From: Bacillota bacterium
Lineage (GTDB): Bacteria > Bacillota > Proteinivoracia > UBA4975
Assembly (NCBI GenBank): GCA_012727415.1
Contig: JAAYHI010000147.1
Span: forward strand, 1-18,623
Length of the DNA stretch: 18,623 bases
Direction: 5' to 3'
Every line of letters begins with the position of its first letter. Within the stretch, counting starts at the first letter, position 1. Position numbers and translations under genes: made by a program. The notes beneath the pieces were generated by a model that worked only from the letters and a program-made list of their open reading frames with translations, made no database searches and was not told where the DNA came from. Positions 14,098 to 18,623 of this stretch are shown in pieces.

Positions 14098-14892
14098 TTA
14101 TTTCCCTGCCTGGGGCCGACCGATTTGATCCAGCCACGTCAGGAATTTGCTCTTGCCAATGAGGGCGCTGAAGGACAAGAATTCTCCGGCGGCATTGCCC
14201 AGGATAAAAAATATAAGGGCCGCAGCAACCCAGGGCAGGGGGAGAAAGGCAGTAATCGCGAGGCCCGCCAGGGCGCCCAGCAAATTCGAACCAGCATCCC
14301 CCAGCATATAGTCAGCCCGCAAATCTCCTGGCAGCAGGCCCAATGCTCCGCCGCAACCGACGGCGGCAGGGAAACTGCCTGCGGCGGCAAGACCCCCGGT
14401 CAGCAAAAGGAATGCCTTAATTGCCCGCCCGGGGCGCAAATCCAGCTGGTTGAAAAAGTTTACACTGAGGATCAAGAGGGCGACATCCAGCAAAGAACGC
14501 CAGGCCAGGGGCAAGGAAATCAATACTGCCCCCAGAGATACCAACACCACCTTCATCATGCCGGTAGTAAGGCGCCCATTAATGAGGGCACGAAAATGGC
14601 CCCGAACGCCCCTGCTCTCATGGTCTCCGAAAGCATCGTCCACCAAACCCGCCAGGCAGACCAGGGTGAGCCAGAACCCCCAGTGACCTGTTGCCCCGCC
14701 TTTATACAGGCTGAGAAGAAGGGGCAGCCCCAGGCCGCTCAATACTGACGCCAGCAAAATCGCCCCCATGCCGGTGGGCACTTCCTGGCCGGCGTAATTT
14801 TCCACCCTGACGGCGGAAAGCATCTTACGCCCTGGAGCCGCCAATAACTTTGCCACAGCCCAGGCTGTGGCAAAACCTATTGCCGCCGCCAC
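14098..14892 (-). CDS. MraY/WecA-type polyprenyl-phosphate sugar-1-phosphate transferase, short divergent form
   Basis: The 264-residue multispan membrane protein belongs to the glycosyltransferase 4 (PNPT) family. Recognisable motifs are N-Y-A-G-Q-E-V-P-T-G-M-G-A (32-44), the metal-site L-V-D-D-A-F-G-D (83-90), G-R-L-T-T-G-M-M-K (106-114), N-F-F-N-Q-L-D-L-R-P-G-R-A (145-157) and G-D-A-G-S-N-L-L-G (198-206). It should transfer a sugar-1-phosphate from a nucleotide to undecaprenyl phosphate, but it is short for MraY or WecA, and the usual N-x-x-D-G-x-x-G segment reads N-Q-L-D-L-R-P-G-R. GTG 14890-14892 is the start; the gene overlaps the glycosyltransferase gene by 16 bases. The sugar and final polymer are unknown. 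Confidence 0.82.
   Translation of the reverse strand: MAAAIGFATAWAVAKLLAAPGRKMLSAVRVENYAGQEVPTGMGAILLASVLSGLGLPLLLSLYKGGATGHWGFWLTLVCLAGLVDDAFGDHESRGVRGHFRALINGRLTTGMMKVVLVSLGAVLISLPLAWRSLLDVALLILSVNFFNQLDLRPGRAIKAFLLLTGGLAAAGSFPAAVGCGGALGLLPGDLRADYMLGDAGSNLLGALAGLAITAFLPLPWVAAALIFFILGNAAGEFLSFSALIGKSKFLTWLDQIGRPQAGK
14849..14874. repeat. Perfect 12-bp inverted repeat at the start of the PNPT gene
   Basis: Arms TTTGCCACAGCC (14849-14860) and GGCTGTGGCAAA (14863-14874) are exact reverse complements with a 2-base spacer. The repeat lies 18-43 bases inside the PNPT coding region (codons for A-T-A-W-A-V-A-K). No T-run follows on either strand. It could be an RNA hairpin near the translation start, or coincidence imposed by Ala-rich coding. 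Confidence 0.7.
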
Positions 14893-15551
14893 TGGCGGCC
14901 ACCCCGCAAGAGGGCCCCTAAGACATCAATAAACTGGCGCCCCCTGTGCATAAAGCCCTCCAGTTTCCAGCCATGGCCGCGATGGACGAAATTTGTCGGG
15001 TATTCCCTGATTCGGTAACCGCGCCTCAAGGCGTTGAGGGTGAGCTCCGTCTCCAGGCCAAAGCCCCCTCGGTCAGGAAGGCATTGTTCCAGGAGCCGGC
15101 GGGTGGCAGCCCGCTGTCCCGAAAGGGGGGCTGCCAGCTTGACTCCCGAAAAAATATAAATCCCCCAGCGGGCAAGAGTGCGGACCAGACCGATTCCTCC
15201 CCCCCGGGAAGAAGAAAATCTGGCAATGGCCAAATCGCAACCGTCAAAGGCAACTGCCGATACCAGGCCGGCGATTTCGCCGGCACGGCTGCCCATGTCC
15301 CCATCCACCATGGCCACCACCTGGCCGGAAGAATTCCTTAGCCCGGTAGCCAGGGCAGCGGCTTTCCCCCGATTGCAGTGATGACGCAGAACTTTTACAC
15401 CCTGAGACGCCGCTAAAGCGCCGGTAGAATCGCTGCTACAGTCATCTACTACTATCAGTTCCGCCATAGGCAGGGCCCGGCGCACACTGTCAATGGTTTC
15501 GAGGATCTTTCCCTCTTCGTTATAGGCAGGGATTATCACTGACACCTTCAT
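14877..15551 (-). CDS. Family 2 glycosyltransferase
   Basis: The 224-residue cytoplasmic GT-A enzyme starts with V-S-V-I-I-P-A-Y-N-E-E (3-13). It has the nucleotide-binding V-V-D-D-C-S-S-D-S-T (34-43), N-R-G-K-A-A-A (60-66), the metal-binding D-G-D motif (83-85), an acceptor-site S-G-Q-R-A (144-148) and G-F-G-L-E-T-E-L (163-170). The layout resembles dolichol/undecaprenyl-phosphate glycosyltransferases, without C-terminal membrane spans. ATG 15549-15551 overlaps the SteB-like stop by 4 bases. Together with the following PNPT gene it implies assembly of a lipid-linked glycan; donor and acceptor are unknown. Confidence 0.9.
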   Translation of the reverse strand: MKVSVIIPAYNEEGKILETIDSVRRALPMAELIVVDDCSSDSTGALAASQGVKVLRHHCNRGKAAALATGLRNSSGQVVAMVDGDMGSRAGEIAGLVSAVAFDGCDLAIARFSSSRGGGIGLVRTLARWGIYIFSGVKLAAPLSGQRAATRRLLEQCLPDRGGFGLETELTLNALRRGYRIREYPTNFVHRGHGWKLEGFMHRGRQFIDVLGALLRGGRQWRRQ

Positions 15552-16282
15552 TGGCCCCCGCTCCCCGGCAATAAAACATCGGAGCCATAATGGCCCCCCA
15601 GGCCCTGGAAGATCGCCCCCAGGCAGTAGATGCCCAGGGGAGTGTCAAGATGCGAAACCGAAGCAAAAAGGGGGTGCTCCACTAAATCCGCCAGACTCTC
15701 CCAACTGCTGAGGGCCAAGGCCACTACTGGAATTTCAGCGTTCAGCAGCCCCACTGCCAGAGGTTTAATCTCTGCCCAACCGCCACTTTGGCCTGGCGCC
15801 AGCAGCACATAATCGGGCTGACAGTACTGCCCCTCCCACTCCAGTCCCGTCGGCAATTCTTCGTCCCCCTGGACCAGGACCTTGACCAGGCTGTCTGCTG
15901 TCTCCAGGTCGAGGGTATCCAGGCGCAGCCGGGTCAGAATGACATTTTCATTGAAATAACTGCCCAGACAGGCCGGGTCGAAGTCGCCGGCATAGATTAA
16001 TAGAGCCCTTTGCTGGATGGGGTTTGCCTCCAAGTACAGCTGGGACATATCTCCCAGCCAGGACTGAAGCAGAGACAGGATCTTTTCCTGCTCTTCCTTT
16101 TCTGTCAGCAGCCGGGACTGTTCTTTGGCCAGGTTATCGAGGCTGAGGCGCATCCCTTCAATGGTGCTGCGCTGCTGCTGAATGATGCCCTCTTCGGTAA
16201 AAGTGCTGCCGATAAAAATGCCCACCGCCAAAGCCAGGAAGATCCCAATTACTGTAACCAGGTGAAATTTAAAATTCGCCAT
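15548..16282 (-). CDS. SteB/MctB-like membrane-anchored protein (copper transporter family)
   Basis: The 244-residue protein has one N-terminal membrane span (about 7-26, V-T-V-I-G-I-F-L-A-L-A-V-G-I-F-I-G), then a coiled coil (about 33-72), then an alpha/beta domain outside the membrane. This is the layout of the MctB family, described as an outer-membrane copper channel in mycobacteria and as SteB, a partner of SteA, in corynebacteria. A copper role is doubtful here: I see no metal-binding cysteine or histidine cluster, and a Clostridium-type cell has no mycobacterial outer membrane. The start overlaps the SteA stop by one base (TAATG), and the stop overlaps the glycosyltransferase start. 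Confidence 0.82.
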   Translation of the reverse strand: MANFKFHLVTVIGIFLALAVGIFIGSTFTEEGIIQQQRSTIEGMRLSLDNLAKEQSRLLTEKEEQEKILSLLQSWLGDMSQLYLEANPIQQRALLIYAGDFDPACLGSYFNENVILTRLRLDTLDLETADSLVKVLVQGDEELPTGLEWEGQYCQPDYVLLAPGQSGGWAEIKPLAVGLLNAEIPVVALALSSWESLADLVEHPLFASVSHLDTPLGIYCLGAIFQGLGGHYGSDVLLPGSGGQ

Positions 16283-17400
16283 TATCCCATCACTCCTGCC
16301 AGTTTGTAGAGCAAAAGGTATAACAAATGCCGGAATCCAGGGGAAGCATATAATAAGGCCGCTATGGGCATCGTTGCCGCTGCAAAGAGCACTGCTGCCC
16401 AGCCTAGAGTAAGTCTCCCCTGATATAACTTGCTGAGGCCCCTGGCGTCAACCAGTTTGTCGCCTATCTTCAGCCGGGTCAAAAAAGTGCTGCCCATTCC
16501 CGGCCGCCCCTTTTCCAAAAAATCGATCATGTTGGAATGTGTTCCCACCGCCACGATTAGATCCGCCCCCTTGCCGGCAGCCAGCAGCAAAGCCGCATCT
16601 TCACTGGTGCCGGGGGCAGCGAAGACAGTATACTTAACCCCCAGCTTTTCCACCCGCTCCTTCCCCGGCACTCGCCCGTCGGTATAGGCATGGACCACGC
16701 GTTCGCACTTGCCCAACAGTGCCCGGTCACTGACACTGTCCATATCCCCAAGAATGATGTGGGGCTTCAGGTCATACTCCAGGAGGGCATCGGCGCCTCC
16801 ATCCACTCCCATAAGGACAGGTCGCGCCTCCTTGATATAGCTGATAATGGCCCCCAAATCTTTCTTGTAATCCCGGCCGCGTACCACCACAACCACTGGC
16901 CTGCCCCAAATTGACGTCTCCAGGGGAGGCAAATCCCTGAGGCCCAGGATGAGCTGTTTTTCTTTCCTGGCATATTCCATGGTGTTGTCGATGAATTTTT
17001 CCAGTTCCCGGTCAAAATTGTCCAGGGTCCTGGCTAACTGCAGGTCGGCTTCTTCCATAGTCAGGGGACTGTCCAGGGGAAAGCTGTCCTTGCCTGCAAA
17101 GAGCACGTGGTGATCTTCATTGAGAGTTACTTCGGTGCCGTCAGGCAACGCCCATAATTCCCGGGGGACACAGTCGTATAATTTAATATTCCGGGCCAGC
17201 AAATGCTCGGGACCCAAATTGGGATAGCGGCCGCTGATGAATTTTTTTTCGTTGAGCACCACGGTAATTCCCGTCCGTGCCAGGCTTTCCGCCGCTACCA
17301 GGTCTAAATCTTCGTGACTAATGAGGGCAATGTCCCCCCGGCGCAAATGATTGACCAGTTCCTTAGTCCGACGTCCCTTACGCAATCTTCCCTTAAGCAT
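16282..17400 (-). CDS. steA: SteA-like protein (thiamine pyrophosphokinase-like fold, C-terminal membrane spans)
   Basis: The 372-residue protein has an N-terminal domain (1-165) and a thiamine-pyrophosphokinase-like core with G-V-D-G-G-A-D-A-L (198-206), I-L-G-D-M-D-S-V (216-223) and G-T-S-E-D-A-A-L-L-L-A (264-274). One or two hydrophobic C-terminal segments follow (about 333-371). In corynebacteria SteA is a cytokinetic ring protein acting with SteB in cell separation, and here the two genes are also adjacent. Thiamine pyrophosphate synthesis is unlikely because of the extra domain and membrane anchor. ATG 17398-17400 is preferred because AAGGTGA lies 6 bases upstream; the GTG three codons earlier is inside that site. 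It begins the four-gene operon behind the spo0A terminator. Confidence 0.84.
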   Translation of the reverse strand: MLKGRLRKGRRTKELVNHLRRGDIALISHEDLDLVAAESLARTGITVVLNEKKFISGRYPNLGPEHLLARNIKLYDCVPRELWALPDGTEVTLNEDHHVLFAGKDSFPLDSPLTMEEADLQLARTLDNFDRELEKFIDNTMEYARKEKQLILGLRDLPPLETSIWGRPVVVVVRGRDYKKDLGAIISYIKEARPVLMGVDGGADALLEYDLKPHIILGDMDSVSDRALLGKCERVVHAYTDGRVPGKERVEKLGVKYTVFAAPGTSEDAALLLAAGKGADLIVAVGTHSNMIDFLEKGRPGMGSTFLTRLKIGDKLVDARGLSKLYQGRLTLGWAAVLFAAATMPIAALLYASPGFRHLLYLLLYKLAGVMG

Positions 17401-17450
17401 GATTATCACCTTCGATAGTAGTATTGCTCAAGAGGTGGGAAAATTATCCT

Positions 17451-17475
17451 AAAAAAAGCAGGCCTTTGCCTGCTT
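17451..17475 (-). terminator. Intrinsic terminator of spo0A
   Basis: Stem GCAGGC/GCCTGC (17458-17463 with 17468-17473) has a CTTT loop on the plus strand; reading minus, it is followed by a run of seven T residues (17457 to 17451). It touches the first base of the spo0A stop codon. Confidence 0.9.
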
Positions 17476-18287
17476 CAATTCTCAATCAGTTGTTTGTTTT
17501 TAAGTTTCAGCCGCAGCTTGTCCGCGAGTAGTGCAATGAACTCCGAATTAGTGGGTTTGCCCCTGTCATTGCGCACTGTATAGCGGAATAAGCGGTTGAT
17601 AACCTCCAGTTCACTCCTCTCCCAGGAGGTTTCAATGGCGTGGCGAATCGCCCTTTCCACCCTGTTGGGTGTAGTGTCAAATTTAATGGCGATTTCGGGG
17701 TACAGAGCCTTGGTAATGCTGTTGAGGATGGTTACATCTTTAATAACCAAAGCGATTGCGTAGCGCAAGTAGTGGTAACCGCGAATGTGGGCAGGGACTC
17801 CCAGTTCATGCAACAGATTAGTTACTTCCAGTTCGATATCCACTTTGGGAGCAGGTGCATGAGCATAATTTAAGCTGGCCTCTGCCGCCAGTTCCGGCAG
17901 GGCGTCACTTAATAATGAGCGGACTCTTCGGATTAGAACCTCTATATTACACGGTTTCAGCACAAAGTAATCAGCTCCCAGTCGCAATGCTTGCTGGGTA
18001 ATGCTTTCCTGGCCAAAAGCAGTCAGGACTATTACTCTGGGCCGGGTCTCCAGTTGAGAGTTGCTGTTGAGCCTTTCCAGCACGCCTAATCCGTCCAAAT
18101 GGGGCATAATAATGTCCAGAATAAGGACATCAGGCTGATGCTCGATTACTTTGTCTACGGCATCGACGCCATTATTGGCAGTTGCCACCAGGTGAATATC
18201 CTCCTGGGAAGACATGTAATCCGACAACAAATTGCAAAACTCCCGGTTATCATCTGCGACCATAACCGAAATCACAAACCTTTTCAT
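17475..18287 (-). CDS. spo0A: Sporulation master response regulator Spo0A
   Basis: The 270-residue protein has a receiver domain (1-125) with acidic pocket A-D-D-N (Asp12, Asp13), phospho-acceptor Asp58 in L-I-L-D-I-I-M-P, Thr89 and Lys111 (V-L-K-P). A variable linker leads to the Spo0A C-terminal DNA-binding domain, with T-P-N-R-V-E-R-A-I-R-H-A-I-E and K-P-T-N-S-E-F-I-A. Once phosphorylated it controls entry into sporulation. ATG 18285-18287 gives the family-length N-terminus, although the GAGAGG preceding it is unusually close to the start. An AAAAGG before a GTG at codon 5 is an alternative that would shorten the first strand. It follows spoIVB, the order conserved in spore formers, and has its own terminator. 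Confidence 0.97.
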   Translation of the reverse strand: MKRFVISVMVADDNREFCNLLSDYMSSQEDIHLVATANNGVDAVDKVIEHQPDVLILDIIMPHLDGLGVLERLNSNSQLETRPRVIVLTAFGQESITQQALRLGADYFVLKPCNIEVLIRRVRSLLSDALPELAAEASLNYAHAPAPKVDIELEVTNLLHELGVPAHIRGYHYLRYAIALVIKDVTILNSITKALYPEIAIKFDTTPNRVERAIRHAIETSWERSELEVINRLFRYTVRNDRGKPTNSEFIALLADKLRLKLKNKQLIEN

Positions 18288-18305
18288 CCTCTCATTAATA
18301 ATTTA

Positions 18306-18623
18306 TTATGGCCATGTTATTCTTCTACATAATAACATAAATTCCCTGCCTGCTTTTAATAATTTCGGAAAAAATAACAGAAAAATAGCCTCCAATAGCA
18401 TTGGAGGCGCGTATGATTCTATTTCTGCCAGCAAGCCCGATTCGAGGACCATCCACTCGGCGAAGCAGCCATAACCCCGCTGGGGCTCGTTAATAAAGAC
18501 ATGGGTTACGGCGCCGACGATCTTGCCATTTTGAATGATGGGGCTGCCGCTCATCCCCTGCACAATTCCCCCGGTGGCAGACAGCAACCTGGGATCGGTA
18601 ATTCTGATGACCATCCCCTTGCC
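18306..18623 (-). CDS. spoIVB: SpoIVB serine peptidase, C-terminal end (partial, unusual tail)
   Basis: The gene enters from the right edge. Visible are G-M-V-I-R-I-T-D-P, then the S55-family active site G-G-I-V-Q-G-M-S-G-S-P-I-I-Q-N-G-K with the catalytic Ser, then V-G-A-V-T-H-V-F-I-N and R-G-Y-G-C-F-A-E-W-M. SpoIVB is the forespore-secreted protease that triggers pro-sigma-K processing through SpoIVFA. Family members usually end soon after the E-W-M segment. Here the frame continues about 50 residues past W-M, the last 35 of them (from Y-A-P-P to the TAA at 18306) running through and beyond the terminator hairpin. In the neighbouring frame a TAG occurs just before the hairpin, so a late frameshift or stop loss is possible. 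The PDZ domain and start are outside the window. Confidence 0.9.
   Translation of the reverse strand, partial: GKGMVIRITDPRLLSATGGIVQGMSGSPIIQNGKIVGAVTHVFINEPQRGYGCFAEWMVLESGLLAEIESYAPPMLLEAIFLLFFPKLLKAGREFMLLCRRITWP
18314..18338. promoter_or_regulatory. Inverted repeat upstream of spo0A, possible operator
   Basis: ATGTTATT (18314-18321) and AATAACAT (18331-18338) are exact reverse complements separated by 9 bases, in the AT-rich stretch 27-51 bases before the spo0A start codon. The half-site spacing would suit a dimeric regulator on one face of the helix. It is not a 0A box (no TGTCGAA). AT-richness makes chance occurrence possible. Confidence 0.4.
18381..18408 (-). terminator. Terminator hairpin at the end of spoIVB
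   Basis: Stem GCCTCCAAT/ATTGGAGGC (18388-18396 with 18400-18408) has a 3-base loop; reading minus, it is followed by TATTTTT. The form is that of an intrinsic terminator. It lies inside the open reading frame assigned to spoIVB, about 75-100 bases before its in-frame stop. Confidence 0.75.

Noticed and set aside
15548..16282. Copper transporter function for the SteB/MctB-like protein
   Set aside because: The family name comes from mycobacterial MctB; no metal-ligand cluster is visible, and the neighbour is SteA rather than copper genes.
16282..17400. Thiamine pyrophosphokinase
   Set aside because: Only the core motifs match; a large extra N-terminal domain, C-terminal membrane spans and the SteB neighbour point to SteA.
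18316..18354. Sigma-H promoter for spo0A
   Set aside because: A GAAGAATAA -10-like and a GCAGGGAAT -35-like element are present, but the spacing is 15 bases instead of 11-12 and the -35 has a mismatch.
1..18623. Mobile elements, CRISPR, tRNA or rRNA genes
   Set aside because: No transposase, integrase, regularly spaced repeat array, or structural RNA signature was found by reading both strands; the only non-coding gap over 100 bases is 12165-12320, explained by the promoter region.

Overview
The window comes from an anaerobic, endospore-forming Firmicute of the Clostridia type, moderately GC-rich by eye. The evidence is spo0A, the 3' end of spoIVB and spoIIM, strong AGGAGG-type ribosome binding sites, and a ferredoxin-dependent 2-oxoacid oxidoreductase where aerobic bacilli use a lipoamide dehydrogenase complex. 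Every gene is on the minus strand except the tail of pntB at the left edge, so the minus-strand order runs from high to low coordinates. I see no tRNA, rRNA, CRISPR array, insertion sequence or prophage gene.

Right end (about 14098-18623): the 3' end of spoIVB, a terminator hairpin, and spo0A with its own terminator. Next is a tightly overlapping four-gene operon: a SteA-like protein, a SteB/MctB-like membrane protein, a family 2 glycosyltransferase, and a short, divergent MraY/WecA-type phosphoglycosyl transferase. This looks like an envelope or division-linked glycan module placed directly behind the sporulation master regulator.

Centre (about 3571-14045): a PAS-PAS-AAA+-Fis regulator of the BkdR type is followed by a non-coding gap with a textbook sigma-54 promoter (12216-12231) and TTGCAA/GCATGCAA repeats that could be its enhancer. 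The promoter faces a ten-gene operon: phenylalanine-dehydrogenase-like enzyme, butyrate kinase 2, phosphate butyryltransferase, leucine dehydrogenase, butyrate kinase 1, P-loop ATPase, 4Fe-4S ferredoxin, and the alpha, beta and gamma subunits of a VOR-type oxidoreductase. It ends at a strong terminator (3571-3599). Together these enzymes would deaminate branched-chain (and perhaps aromatic) amino acids, oxidise the 2-oxo acids to acyl-CoA with reduced ferredoxin, and convert acyl-CoA through acyl phosphate to free acid and ATP. The operon is the anaerobic counterpart of the Bacillus bkd operon, which also sits a few genes from spo0A.

Left part (1-3545): a GNAT acetyltransferase, a PepT-like M20 peptidase, a DUF3866 protein and spoIIM, all minus strand. 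The 3' end of pntB converges on spoIIM through a shared bidirectional terminator.

The most unusual points are the paired dehydrogenase-kinase modules around a single ptb, the odd substrate-pocket residues of the second dehydrogenase, the altered active-site loop of the second kinase, an uncharacterised ATPase inside a catabolic operon, a perfect 14-bp inverted repeat within the operon, and a spoIVB reading frame that runs through its own terminator.
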